Source: JAVBLT01 sp031553315 (lineage in GTDB: Bacteria; Verrucomicrobiota; Kiritimatiellia; RFP12; DVOR01). From it: 64,000 bases of DNA. The notes under the pieces are model-generated. The model had not been told where the DNA came from and ran no database searches. It saw nothing but the letters and a program-made list of their open reading frames with translations. Positions 41,083-49,730 of the stretch are shown here, one piece after another. Where the stretch lies: contig JAVBLT010000001.1 of NCBI GenBank assembly GCA_031553315.1, positions 82,897-146,896 on the forward strand, in the 5' to 3' direction. Each line of letters begins with the position of its first letter. Positions within the stretch are counted from its first letter, which is position 1. The position numbers and the translations under genes are program-made.

Positions 41083-42251
41083 CACAGCCTCCCGATGATG
41101 ACGGAGGCATTGCTGCCGCCAAAGGCGAAGGAGTTGCTCAGCACGCGCCGGATTTTTCCTTTCGCGCCGGGGGGAATGAGGCGCAGCGGGGGAATTTCCG
41201 GGTCGTAGGCGCCGTCGTAAACATGCGGCGTGAGGGCGTGGCCGGGGTTGAAACCGGAAAGCATCAGCCACGAAAGCGCAAGCTCCACGGCTCCGGCGGC
41301 GCCGAGAGTGTGCCCCGTGAGCGGCTTGGTCGACACGCACCACGTGCTTTCCGGAAACACCGCGGCCACGGCGGCGCCTTCCATCAGATCATTGTGCGGG
41401 GTGCCGGTGCCGTGAAGGTTCACGCAATCGATCTGCGCAGGCTCGAGCGCGGCATCGGCAAGGGCGGCGAGCATCGCGGCTTTGGCGCCTTCGCCGGTCG
41501 GGTCGGGGCTCGTCATGTGATAGGCATCGGAGCTTTCGCCGGCGCCGAGCAGGGCGATGCCTTCGGAACCGCGCTCCACGATGAAAAACGCGGCGCCCTC
41601 GCCCAGGTTTATGCCTTTGCGGTTGCGGCTGAAGGGCTGGGCGCGATCGGCGCTGAGGGCGCTCAAGGCGTGGAAACCGTTGGCGACGAGCGCGCAGAGG
41701 CTGTCGGTTCCGCCCGCGATGACCGCATCGCACACATCGTTTTCAATCAGCGCCCGGGCGGAGACGAAAACCTTGGCGCTGGAGGAGCAGGCGGTGGAGA
41801 CTGTGTAGGCGGGGCCGCCGAGGCCGAGGTGTTTTTTCAGGAAGGCGGCAGGCGAGCCCAGCTCAAGCTGAGACACATGGAAATCAGGCGAGCAACGCCC
41901 CGTTTGCAGCGTCTTCCCCACCGCCTCGAACGCTTCGCGGATCCCGGTGTTGCTGGAACCGGCCACAATGCCGATGCGCGATCGCCCGTAACGCGCAACC
42001 GCCGCTTCGATGCCTTCGCGGATCTCCTCCGCGGCGAGCGCGGAGAGCGCGTTGCAACGATGGTCGTATTCAGGGTCGCCGATCGCCGGAAGCGGGCCGT
42101 CGACCTCGCCCCAGAGCACCGGGTTTTCCCCGGCCACGCCCCAGGCGGTGCGCAGCCCTGCGCCGGAACCGGCCGCAGCCTGTTCCCAAACGGTTTTTTT
42201 TCCGCGCCCCAGCGCGCAGACAATTCCCATATCCGATAAAATCACAGGCAT
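41082..42251 (-). CDS. Beta-ketoacyl synthase (ApeO position)
   Basis: The 389-residue ketosynthase has catalytic Cys in STACSSSAKVF, His in VNLHGTGTPHND and His in PLTGHTLGAAGA. NSFAFGGSNASVI is near the end. The N-terminus MPVILSDMGIVCALGRGK is shorter than in FabF. In the APE pathway the ApeO-type KS pairs with the inactive chain-length factor, here encoded on the divergent operon at 42.9 kb. The gene overlaps the end of the DUF3261 gene by ten bases and the dehydratase start by one. Confidence 0.93.
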   Translation of the reverse strand: MPVILSDMGIVCALGRGKKTVWEQAAAGSGAGLRTAWGVAGENPVLWGEVDGPLPAIGDPEYDHRCNALSALAAEEIREGIEAAVARYGRSRIGIVAGSSNTGIREAFEAVGKTLQTGRCSPDFHVSQLELGSPAAFLKKHLGLGGPAYTVSTACSSSAKVFVSARALIENDVCDAVIAGGTDSLCALVANGFHALSALSADRAQPFSRNRKGINLGEGAAFFIVERGSEGIALLGAGESSDAYHMTSPDPTGEGAKAAMLAALADAALEPAQIDCVNLHGTGTPHNDLMEGAAVAAVFPESTWCVSTKPLTGHTLGAAGAVELALSWLMLSGFNPGHALTPHVYDGAYDPEIPPLRLIPPGAKGKIRRVLSNSFAFGGSNASVIIGRL

Positions 42252-42808
42252 TGCAGATCCTCGATCTCATACCGGTAACCGCGCACGAAATTCTCGAGCA
42301 CGGCCGGGTTGCCCGGCGTGTAACGCATCAGAACCGCGCCGTTGTGCACAAGCGACCGCCCCTCAAGCGTGATGCCGGCGGGAAGCGCGCGGCGCAGCGT
42401 GGCGGCGTCGCACAAGACCAGCGCCAAATCAAACAGCAGGTATTCCGGGTGATCCGGCACCGGAACCGTTGGCGGAACGGTGAGCGCGCACATTCCCTCC
42501 GGGGAAACGCTCAGCGTGAGCACCCGTGCCGCCGGCGAAAGGAAAACCAGCGAGAGCCCCGATTCCGAAATCTTCAAAACCGATTGAAAATCAAACGTTT
42601 TTTCCTTGTATCGCCCTTTGATGAATTGCACCTTTGAAAGGCGCTTCTCCAGGAGCTCGCCCACAAAGCCGTCGATGCGCAGCGAGGCGGAATCGGTCAC
42701 ATACACCGGGCCAAGCGCCGCGAGCGGGCACCCTTCCTTCCGCGAGGCGCACCCCGCGCAAAGAATAAGCATTAAAAGAAAACACCTTGCGTTTACAGTC
42801 AATTTCAT
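42242..42808 (-). CDS. DUF3261 lipoprotein of the APE cluster
   Basis: The 188-residue protein has a signal peptide MKLTVNARCFLLMLILCAGC ending in a lipobox (CAGC). The mature part contains SKVQFIKGRYKEKTFDFQSV and LKISESGLSLVFLSPAARVL, which match the DUF3261 pattern of outer-membrane lipoproteins found in APE clusters (ApeN position). It probably helps insert or retain the polyene in the outer membrane, but no biochemical role is established to my knowledge. It is the first gene of the long operon. Confidence 0.8.
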   Translation of the reverse strand: MKLTVNARCFLLMLILCAGCASRKEGCPLAALGPVYVTDSASLRIDGFVGELLEKRLSKVQFIKGRYKEKTFDFQSVLKISESGLSLVFLSPAARVLTLSVSPEGMCALTVPPTVPVPDHPEYLLFDLALVLCDAATLRRALPAGITLEGRSLVHNGAVLMRYTPGNPAVLENFVRGYRYEIEDLQCL

Positions 42809-42831
42809 CTACCATACCTTTTCACGCGGTT

Positions 42832-42859
42832 ATTATACAGAACTATTTTTATTTTTCAA
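42832..42859 (-). promoter_or_regulatory. Sigma-70 promoter of the long APE operon
   Basis: On the minus strand TTGAAA (42859-42854), a 16-base spacer and a perfect TATAAT (42837-42832) lie 24 bases before the DUF3261 ATG. The -35 box is only two bases from the ATG of the divergent chain-length-factor gene, so the two operons share 53 bases of control region. A possible plus-strand promoter (TTTACA at 42792, TACCTT at 42815) would lie partly within the DUF3261 gene. Confidence 0.65.
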
Positions 42860-42861
42860 AG

Positions 42862-43500
42862 ATGAAACCTTCAACTTTTTATCTTCGTTCACCCGTCAGC
42901 TGGAAAGCCACGGAAGAAGAACCGCTTCCCGATGTCGGCTTCGTGCCGCCGCTCATCCGCCGGCGCATGACGCCCATCGAGAAAATCACCCTCTACCTGA
43001 TCCGGGCAACGCTTCACGGAGACCCGCCCATGCCCGTGGTCTTCGCTTCGCAACACGGCGAATGGTCGCAAACGCACAAGCTCCTCGCCGCGCTTTGGAA
43101 CGATCGCGAAGTGTCTCCCGCCGCCTTCACCTCCTCCGTGCACAACGCCAGCCTGGGCATCGCCTCCATGGTGATGACGGGCAAACAGCCCTACACCGCC
43201 GTCGCCGCCCGCGAACGCACCCTCGAAGCGGGCCTGCTCGAAGCGCTCATCTCGCCCAGGCCGGTGCTGTTCGTGGCCGCGGAGGAGAAGACGGTCGATT
43301 TCTACGCCGGCCGAACCATCGAAGCCCCCACGCCCGGCCACGGGGTCGGCGTGATTGTCGCGGCGGAGGCGCCCGGCAGCCCTGTCCGGGCGACCGGCGG
43401 CATTCCGGGGGCGGCTCCGTTGACCCTCGACGGTTTTCTCGCCTTTTTCACCGGTGAAACACCCATCGAGACCGAGCATTTTTGCCTGACGCGGCTATGA
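42862..43500 (+). CDS. Ketosynthase-like chain length factor (ApeC-like)
   Basis: The ATG at 42862 gives 212 residues starting MKPSTFYLRSPVSW. The family (Ketoacyl-synt_2) is a shortened ketosynthase whose active-site Cys is missing. Here the equivalent segment reads SSVHNASLGIASMVMTG, and no Cys stands at the nucleophilic position. PVVFASQHGEWSQTHKLL is also typical. In APE synthesis it forms a heterodimer with the ApeO-type KS and sets chain length. The ribosome site is poor (CAAAG). It overlaps the next gene by four bases. Confidence 0.86.
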   Translation: MKPSTFYLRSPVSWKATEEEPLPDVGFVPPLIRRRMTPIEKITLYLIRATLHGDPPMPVVFASQHGEWSQTHKLLAALWNDREVSPAAFTSSVHNASLGIASMVMTGKQPYTAVAARERTLEAGLLEALISPRPVLFVAAEEKTVDFYAGRTIEAPTPGHGVGVIVAAEAPGSPVRATGGIPGAAPLTLDGFLAFFTGETPIETEHFCLTRL

Positions 43501-44240
43501 AGCGCCTGTACCGTCAGCTCCTCTGCGGCTCGTTCACCCTGCTCTTCGGGCTGGGGTGTTTGCCTTTTTCGTTTCTCTTCATACCGGCGCTGCTGCTTTT
43601 TCCGAAGGCGCTGCGCCGGGAAATCGTCATTCAAAGCGTTCACCTCACCTGGTACGTCTTCACCAAAAGCATGATCGCGGGGCGCGCCTTCAAAGCCGAT
43701 CTGAACCGGCTCCTTCCCCTTCACGACCTGCGCGGAGCGATCGTGATCGCCAACCACCCGACCTTTCTCGACATCATGCTGCTGATCACCGCCATGCCCC
43801 GCGCCACCTCGATTGTGAAGGGGAGCCTGGGCAGAAACTTCTTTATCCGAAAGGTGGTTGAAGCCGGGTTCATCGTCAACACCGGCGATCCTCAGGCCCA
43901 GCTCGACCAGGTCTCCGGGTTTTTGAAAGCGGGCTTCAACCTGATTGTTTTCCCCGAAGGCACCCGCACGCGCTTCAAAGAGCCCTACGAACCGAAATTG
44001 TCACGCGGCTTCGCCCACATTGCCCTCGAGACCGGCGCGCCGGTCATCCCCGTGCGGATTGCCTGCGACCCGGTGTTTCTCGGCAAGGAACGCCGCTGGC
44101 ACGATGCCCAGACCACCACCCCCCGCTACTCGTTCAGCGTGCTGCCGCCCTTGAGGTTCACCGCTTTTCCCGGTGAAAACCGCCACCGCCAGGCCGTGCG
44201 CCTCACCGCCGACGCCAAACAAAGCTTATTCCCAAAATAA
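43497..44240 (+). CDS. PlsC-type 1-acyl-glycerol-3-phosphate acyltransferase of the APE cluster
   Basis: The ATGA overlap with the previous gene sets the start, giving 247 residues. An N-terminal hydrophobic stretch (FTLLFGLGCLPFSFLFIPAL) is followed by the HX4D motif in VIANHPTFLDIMLL, the FPEGTRTRF motif and APVIPVRIACDPVF, all diagnostic of PlsC-like acyltransferases. APE clusters contain one such enzyme (ApeD position), thought to build the lipid anchor. The last 38 bases overlap the 3' end of lnt on the opposite strand. Confidence 0.9.
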   Translation: MKRLYRQLLCGSFTLLFGLGCLPFSFLFIPALLLFPKALRREIVIQSVHLTWYVFTKSMIAGRAFKADLNRLLPLHDLRGAIVIANHPTFLDIMLLITAMPRATSIVKGSLGRNFFIRKVVEAGFIVNTGDPQAQLDQVSGFLKAGFNLIVFPEGTRTRFKEPYEPKLSRGFAHIALETGAPVIPVRIACDPVFLGKERRWHDAQTTTPRYSFSVLPPLRFTAFPGENRHRQAVRLTADAKQSLFPK

Positions 44241-45813
44241 TAACAAGCAAAGCCGCTGCGGGAATGCCGAGAATCCAGTCGCCCGTGCGGAGGTAGAGAG
44301 GCGAGCCGAAGGGCTTCTCCAAAAGCGGCACGGGCGCGAGAATGAAACCCGAGGAACCGGAAGGGGCAGGCGTCTGAACTTCACCTGCGGGGCTGATCGC
44401 GCAGGTCACGCCGCCGTTGGTGGAGCGCACCATCGGCACGCCGGTTTCCACGCACCTCAAAACCGCCTGGTTGGCGTGCTGGAGGCCTTCAAAGGAGGGA
44501 GAGTACCAGGCGTCGTTGGTGAGGTTCACAAGCAGCCGGGCGCCCGCCCGGACGGCGTCGACCGCGACGGGGGCGACGGTATCTTCAAAGCAGATCAGCG
44601 GGCCGATGACGAGTTCTCCGCCCTTTTTCAGGGGAATGGCGATCGTCTTGACCGATTCGCCGGGCGTGCAGCTCACGCCGCCGGGAACCCATGCCTGCAA
44701 TTTCGGAAAGGTTTTGTCGAGCGGGATGTATTCGCCGAAGGGCACAAGGTGGCGTTTGCCGTAGGCGGGAATCCGGGGGGATCCGGGGGTGAAGAGCATG
44801 GCGGCGTTGTAGTAACGCTCGGGCGATTCAAGCAGGTAGGTGCCGCCGGTGAGCAGGGGAGCGCCCGCAAAGGAGGCGCATTGCCAGGCGAACCCCATCC
44901 AGCCGCGGTCTTCGTCGGCGGGGACCACGCCGGGAAGCGCGCTTTCGGGCCAGATGAAAAAGTCGGGCGCGAGCGCCTTGAAAAGGCGGCTCTGCTCACG
45001 GATCTCATCGGCCTGGCGCTGGCGATCCGCCTGACTCTTGGGCGTGAACACGCAGGGGACGGCGGTCTGCACCGCAATCACGCGCGCCGTGGGCAGCTCC
45101 ATCCGGCGAAACGCTTCGCACCGCCTCACGCCCCACCCCGAAACGCCCAGAACAAGCAACAGCGGCAGCAGGGTTTCGAGCTGACCGAGCAGGCGGCGGC
45201 ACAGGGTTTGCGGCGGAGGCGTTTCGCGCAGCGCCCGAAGCAGGAAAGGGCGGAAGGTGTTTTCAAAAAGCGTGGCGACTGCGCCGTTTCCGGCGACCAC
45301 AAGCGCCGAAACAAGATAGGCTCCGCCAATAGAGGCGCTTTGCAGAAGCGCCGGCAGCGGCGCAAGCGCCACGCCGAGCGCATTCCAGGAAAACCCCGTG
45401 ATCACGGTGGCGCGGAGGTATTCGCTCCCCGCCCACAGCGCGGGCTCAACGGCAATCACCAGGGCGATGCGCCAGCCGGCGCCCGTTGCGCGGCGGCGGA
45501 TCCAGGCGGCGGCGAGAGCGAAGAGCCCCATGTAAAGCGCAAGGTAAAGCGAAAGAATGAACCAGGCGGGGTAAACGAGAAACCAGGGGCCGTTGTTTTC
45601 AGTGAGGCGCCACATCCACCCGAGGGTGAGAAGCCAAAAGACGCAACCGCCAAGCCAGCCGCAGAGAAAAGCAAAACGGGGCGCGGCGCGCCGGGCGATC
45701 AGCAGCAGCGGAACAAGCGCGACCCAGGCGGCGGAAGTCTGGGCGGCGGGGGGGAAGGCGAGGGCGAGCAAACCGCCGCCGGCGAGGGCGGCGGCGATCT
45801 GGAGGAGCATCAT
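44203..45813 (-). CDS. lnt: Apolipoprotein N-acyltransferase
   Basis: It adds the third acyl chain to lipoproteins in the inner membrane. The 536-residue protein has about six N-terminal helices (residues 1-220) and a nitrilase-like domain with the catalytic Glu in FIWPESALPGVV, Lys in KRHLVPFGEYIPL and Cys in GPLICFEDTVAPV, plus a final helix (AALLVIILGISFVW). Lnt is essential in most diderms and agrees with the lipoproteins encoded here. Its 3' end overlaps the convergent acyltransferase gene by 38 bases. Its start overlaps the upstream gene (ATGA). Confidence 0.95.
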   Translation of the reverse strand: MMLLQIAAALAGGGLLALAFPPAAQTSAAWVALVPLLLIARRAAPRFAFLCGWLGGCVFWLLTLGWMWRLTENNGPWFLVYPAWFILSLYLALYMGLFALAAAWIRRRATGAGWRIALVIAVEPALWAGSEYLRATVITGFSWNALGVALAPLPALLQSASIGGAYLVSALVVAGNGAVATLFENTFRPFLLRALRETPPPQTLCRRLLGQLETLLPLLLVLGVSGWGVRRCEAFRRMELPTARVIAVQTAVPCVFTPKSQADRQRQADEIREQSRLFKALAPDFFIWPESALPGVVPADEDRGWMGFAWQCASFAGAPLLTGGTYLLESPERYYNAAMLFTPGSPRIPAYGKRHLVPFGEYIPLDKTFPKLQAWVPGGVSCTPGESVKTIAIPLKKGGELVIGPLICFEDTVAPVAVDAVRAGARLLVNLTNDAWYSPSFEGLQHANQAVLRCVETGVPMVRSTNGGVTCAISPAGEVQTPAPSGSSGFILAPVPLLEKPFGSPLYLRTGDWILGIPAAALLVIILGISFVWRRR

Positions 45814-47510
45814 GGTTCGGCCTCGGGGGGATAGCGCAGGGTAAAGACGTCGAGCCGGGTATGATTCTGGCCGAAATCATCGATGCTGAAAATGGGCCTG
45901 TAACGGTCGTCAACGGCTGTGACCAGGCGGTCGCGCTCGGGCGTGATGCGCATATCGGTCATCACGGGCGATCCGATGGCGAAGGCATAGCCGCTGAGCG
46001 CCGCGACGGGCGCCGGCGTGGAGCGGATCAGGTTCAGGAAGGTTTCGGTGTTGTGGACGTGGAACTTCTCGGCCGCCTCGGTCGGGAGCTCGGGGAAGTA
46101 GCAGAAGGGCCCCATTTCCATGCCGCGGGGCACATCGAAGCCCGTTTCCACGGCAAGATAGGTATCCATTGTGAGAATGAGGCGCGGCGCATCGCCCGCC
46201 TCCACCCGCTGGCGCAGCTCGGCGGCAATCGAACGAAGCTCGACCACGGAAGGCGTGGTGCGGATTTTCGACCAGAAGCAATCCTGCGTGATGAAAAACC
46301 AGCGCTGAACCATCGGCGAGCTGATGGAGAAGAAAAGCAGAGCCAGAATCGCCGTGCCGGAGATGAGGCGGAAACGGCGGGCGTTTTCCTTGACCGAAAC
46401 GCAGCAGATGGCGAGAATCATGGCGCCCAGCCCCATGACAGGCACCTGGTAGTCGTCGTAAGGCACGGGCATGAGCAACTGCACGGTGAAGATCACGGCG
46501 AAGCACCAGATCCAAAGCGAGGAAAGCGGGGCGCGGTAGCCGGGGGAAGAATCGGTATGGGGGCGCTCGATCACTTTGCGGAGCATGAAGTAGAGGCCGA
46601 GCAGGCCGGTGAGGGGATAGTAGCGGCAGAGGCGGGCCACGGCGCCAATCATGAGGAAGAGACCGTTTGCGCCGGCGTCGCGCCGGGTGTGGAAATCCTG
46701 CGCGAAGAAGAAGGATTCGCGGGCGAAGAGCAGCGGAGGCGCGTAAACGCAGAGCAGGCCGAGCGCGCCGCCGAAACCGAAATAGAGCCAGTTGAACGCG
46801 CCCACGCGGTTGCGTTTCACAAGGAGCCAGAGCCCCACGACCGCCAGCGGAAGCGCCAGCGAGGTGCGCGCGCCGCCCGCCAGCGCAAACATCAGCCCCG
46901 AAAGAAAGGCCGCCCAGCCTTTGATGACGAAGAGGCGGCGGCTTTCCGGCGTGGGCGGGCGCGGGTGGGTAATGGAAAGGAAGAGGAACCCGGCCGCGAG
47001 CAGGCAGCTTCCCAGGGCGTACGTTTTGGGGATGACCGTGAAGTAGCTGTGGTAAAGGTTGCAGGCGCTCAGCGCCCACACGATGAGCCGCACTTCGCGC
47101 CCGTGCTGGCGGCGCACGCAGTTGGCGGCGGTCTCGGCGAAAAGAAACGTGGCCAGGAGCCCGAGCAACGCCGTGAAGCAGCGGCCGCCCAGAATGCCGA
47201 AGGGCTGCCACACCCAGGCGAAAAGCGCATAGGCGGCGGGCATGACGGGTCCCTGCGTGAAAAAGAAATCGCGGTACGGCAAACGCCCGCGGGCGATCTC
47301 CCGGGCGGCGTAGAGGTACCAGCCCTCATCCTGGTTCAGGGGGCCGAAAAGCACGTTGAGCGCGGCAAAAAGCACGCCGGCGGCGATACACGTCCAGAGC
47401 AACACGCGGATCAGGTGCGCCGAATGGGAGAAACAGTAACCGGCGACCGCGTCGAGCAAGCGCCCGAAGCGGTTTTTGGAGACCGGCTTTTTCGGGAAGC
47501 GCTCCATCAT
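45810..47510 (-). CDS. GT-C family membrane glycosyltransferase (ArnT/PMT-like)
   Basis: The 566-residue polytopic protein has a first periplasmic loop carrying the GT-C acidic motif FGPLNQDEGWYLYAAREIA, then RLPYRDFFFTQGPVMPAAYA, the usual pattern of polyprenyl-phosphate-sugar-dependent mannosyl or arabinosyl transferases (family 39/83). About 11 hydrophobic helices precede a soluble C-terminal part (about 430-566). Such enzymes add sugars to lipid A, proteins or glycans at the periplasmic face. The acceptor is unknown. It overlaps lnt and the TraB-like gene by four bases each. Confidence 0.82.
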   Translation of the reverse strand: MMERFPKKPVSKNRFGRLLDAVAGYCFSHSAHLIRVLLWTCIAAGVLFAALNVLFGPLNQDEGWYLYAAREIARGRLPYRDFFFTQGPVMPAAYALFAWVWQPFGILGGRCFTALLGLLATFLFAETAANCVRRQHGREVRLIVWALSACNLYHSYFTVIPKTYALGSCLLAAGFLFLSITHPRPPTPESRRLFVIKGWAAFLSGLMFALAGGARTSLALPLAVVGLWLLVKRNRVGAFNWLYFGFGGALGLLCVYAPPLLFARESFFFAQDFHTRRDAGANGLFLMIGAVARLCRYYPLTGLLGLYFMLRKVIERPHTDSSPGYRAPLSSLWIWCFAVIFTVQLLMPVPYDDYQVPVMGLGAMILAICCVSVKENARRFRLISGTAILALLFFSISSPMVQRWFFITQDCFWSKIRTTPSVVELRSIAAELRQRVEAGDAPRLILTMDTYLAVETGFDVPRGMEMGPFCYFPELPTEAAEKFHVHNTETFLNLIRSTPAPVAALSGYAFAIGSPVMTDMRITPERDRLVTAVDDRYRPIFSIDDFGQNHTRLDVFTLRYPPEAEP

Positions 47511-48721
47511 TGCCCCTCCGGCACGCGGAGCGCATCGCGCAAAGCCCGGTCAAGGCGGTTGAAAAAGGGAATCGCGGCGGTATCGGCCTCAAACGCGGGG
47601 TAAAAACGCGTTTCGACCGGCTCGTAACCCATTTTCAGAAGGCGCCGGTGGAGGCCTCCGGCATGGGCGGCGCCGTAGAGAAGCGCCACGGAATCGGCGG
47701 GGCCGAATTCGCAAAGGCGGGCTTTGAGCATAAGCAGGGCGGCGCGGTTGCGTTCGCGCAGAAGGGCGCGGTTGAAGCCGGGCAGGGCGGAGTCGAGCTG
47801 GGCGGAGAGAGCGTCGAAATTGGCGCAGGCCAGCAGGAGGGCGTAGCGGACGGTTTCCCGGACGGCGGCATTGCGGCAGGCGCCCTCAAACAGATTCAGC
47901 GCGGTCGAGATCCAGGCCGCGCCGTTTCCGGAGAGCACGGCGAGCACCACCACGGCGTCGAGCCCGAGATCGCCCGATTTTTTTTCGCTCTCGGCGAGCG
48001 ATTGCTGAAGCGAGGCGAGCAGGTCGGCCATGGAGGTATCGGCGTTGGTGAAGGAGGGGTAATTGTAGTTGAGCTCCGTGAGCTGCCAGGCGAGGCCCAG
48101 AGCGCGGGCGAGAACCTGCTGCACATCGCTGAGGGCGTTGGCGGCGGCATCGCGCCTCGAACCGTCGGGCGCGAGCGTGATTGCGAGACCGCCCGCGCCG
48201 GCGCTCAAATGAAGGGCCCCCGAGCAATCCACGCGCATGCGCCAGGGCGTGCCGTAAGCATCGGCCAGGAGCGCCTCGCGGTCGGCGGGGGTGGAGCCTT
48301 CGGGCAGAAGCGAACGCAGGGCTTCGGGAGTGAGCGGCCAGGCGCCGTGGGCGCGGCGGTGGCGGGAACAGCGATCCGCGAAGTGCTGAAGCCCCAGCGC
48401 GGTGCGGATGGAGAGATCGTAATCGTGCTGAGAGAGGGCGGAAGACGAACGGAGGGCTTCAAAAAAAACGCAGGCCTGGGCGTTGAGCAGCTTCTGGAGC
48501 GAGGCGTAATACGAAGCATCGCCGATGTGGGTCACGCCCACGAGCCAGATCGCGGGGTGCGTGGCCGCCTGCGCGGCGGGCGGGCGGAATTTCACGGCGG
48601 CCGTCACAAGCACCCGCACGCTCCCGCTCCCGCCCACGCGCATATAGGCCGGCTCGCCCGCGAAGGCATGAAAGGCGGGCAGCAGAAGCGCAAGGGCGGC
48701 ACAGCGGAACAGAGGCGTCAT
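47507..48721 (-). CDS. TraB/GumN-type (TIKI-like) secreted protein
   Basis: The 404-residue protein has a signal peptide (MTPLFRCAALALLLPAFHAFA). The start of the mature domain reads AIWLVGVTHIGDASYYASL then ACVFFEAL, and the end ALLYGAAHAGGLHRRLLKMG. This pair of His-containing motifs with a Glu (VGxxHxG, E, GAxHxxGL) is the signature of the TraB/GumN/TIKI fold, some members of which are metal-dependent proteases. About 200 residues of unfamiliar, Ala/Leu-rich sequence separate the two halves, longer than in GumN. The function is unknown. It is co-transcribed with the UbiA and GT-C genes. Confidence 0.75.
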   Translation of the reverse strand: MTPLFRCAALALLLPAFHAFAGEPAYMRVGGSGSVRVLVTAAVKFRPPAAQAATHPAIWLVGVTHIGDASYYASLQKLLNAQACVFFEALRSSSALSQHDYDLSIRTALGLQHFADRCSRHRRAHGAWPLTPEALRSLLPEGSTPADREALLADAYGTPWRMRVDCSGALHLSAGAGGLAITLAPDGSRRDAAANALSDVQQVLARALGLAWQLTELNYNYPSFTNADTSMADLLASLQQSLAESEKKSGDLGLDAVVVLAVLSGNGAAWISTALNLFEGACRNAAVRETVRYALLLACANFDALSAQLDSALPGFNRALLRERNRAALLMLKARLCEFGPADSVALLYGAAHAGGLHRRLLKMGYEPVETRFYPAFEADTAAIPFFNRLDRALRDALRVPEGQ

Positions 48722-49581
48722 AGACTTCCCCTCATCAGGTAAATGATTGCGGCGACCTCGCTGGCGATCGTGAAAACCAGCGTGTTGTTGAGCAGCTCGT
48801 TGAGGCGCCTGGGATTGATCGATCGCCTCATTTCACGCGTGGTGAGAAAAGCGAAGAGCAGCACCGCGAAGGTCCAGTTCCAATTCGTGAGCCAGCCGAA
48901 CAGACACGCCGCAATCACCGCGTTGACGCTGTATTGCGCGAGCGCGAAGCGGCGGCCGAACATCACCGCCAGCGTGCGTTTGCGGCTGAACTCATCCACC
49001 CGGAAATCGCGCAGGCCGTTGGCGATCAGCACATTGACCGCGAGGAGCCCCGTCATGGTCGCGCCCGCTGCGGCAAGCATGGAAAGCGAGCTTCGCTGAA
49101 GCCAAAACGCACCGGCCGCAGACCCCCAGCCGAAGAGCAGAAAAACCAGAATTTCGCTGAAGCCCTTGTAATCGAGCCCCGGCGGCTTGCCGGTCAGCGC
49201 CCAGGCCGCCGCGGGAATCAGCATAAACGGAAAACAAATCCACGGCAGGCACACATGCACCAGGATCACGCCCAGCAGAATCATCGCGCCGCCCAGAAAC
49301 GTGGCGAAACGGAAGGCCTCCTGCTCCGTGAGGCGGCCGTCGACCAGCGGTTTGGGCATACCGGGCTTGCCGGGGTAATCGTTGCCGGAGCGAAAATCGA
49401 CCCAATCGTTCATTGTGTTGCAAAAAGACTGGGCGATCACCACGAAAAGCACCGAAAGCACGGCCACAAACGCATCGACCGGCCCGGTTTGAGAGGCGAG
49501 GGCAAGACCCAGAAGCACAGGCAGCACGGCAAGCGCCACCATATCCAAATGACAAATCTGTACATAGGCGTACAGCCTCAT
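48718..49581 (-). CDS. UbiA family prenyltransferase
   Basis: The 287-residue protein has eight or nine hydrophobic helices with the first aspartate-rich motif in CNTMNDWVDFRSGNDYPG and the second region, NGLRDFRVDEFSRKRTLAV. Both are needed for Mg2+-prenyl diphosphate binding. The pattern is closest to 1,4-dihydroxy-2-naphthoate prenyltransferase (MenA) and related UbiA enzymes, so a role in menaquinone synthesis is likely but not certain. Heading a four-gene run that ends with lnt, it has no quinone genes beside it. Confidence 0.82.
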   Translation of the reverse strand: MRLYAYVQICHLDMVALAVLPVLLGLALASQTGPVDAFVAVLSVLFVVIAQSFCNTMNDWVDFRSGNDYPGKPGMPKPLVDGRLTEQEAFRFATFLGGAMILLGVILVHVCLPWICFPFMLIPAAAWALTGKPPGLDYKGFSEILVFLLFGWGSAAGAFWLQRSSLSMLAAAGATMTGLLAVNVLIANGLRDFRVDEFSRKRTLAVMFGRRFALAQYSVNAVIAACLFGWLTNWNWTFAVLLFAFLTTREMRRSINPRRLNELLNNTLVFTIASEVAAIIYLMRGSL

Positions 49582-49649
49582 TCCTGCCTCTCGTTCTCCG
49601 TAGAAAAAAAAGGCGCCATTCCAGTGCTCCGGAGTGACGCTCGTTAAAA

Positions 49650-49723
49650 TGGAGGTGCGAAGCGGAGTCGAACCGCTCTACGAGGTTTTGCAGACCTGTG
49701 CCTAACCGCTTGGCTATCGCACC
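49650..49723 (-). tRNA. tRNA-Cys (GCA)
   Basis: On the minus strand the acceptor GGTGCGA pairs with TCGCACC. A 3-bp D stem, an anticodon loop CTGCAAA with anticodon GCA, a T stem AGCGG/CCGCT with loop TTCGACT, discriminator U73 (typical of Cys) and an encoded CCA complete the cloverleaf. Pair 27-43 is a C-C mismatch. Confidence 0.95.
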
Positions 49724-49730
49724 CTAAAGC

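Larger units (their letters stand above)
31183..44240. other. Aryl-polyene (APE) biosynthesis and export gene cluster
   Basis: Sixteen contiguous genes match the known content and, broadly, the order of APE clusters (ApeC to ApeR in the Xenorhabdus nomenclature, recalled from memory): a minus-strand operon from 42808 to 31183 and a divergent two-gene operon from 42862 to 44240. The minus operon order is DUF3261, KS, DH, KR, KS, ACP, ACP, COG4648 membrane protein, acyl-activating enzyme/dehydratase fusion, GT2, thioesterase, LolA-like, MMPL, acyltransferase. The product is expected to be a yellow, lipid-anchored polyene ester in the outer membrane that protects against oxidants. No ammonia lyase or methyltransferase lies inside the cluster. 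Confidence 0.92.
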
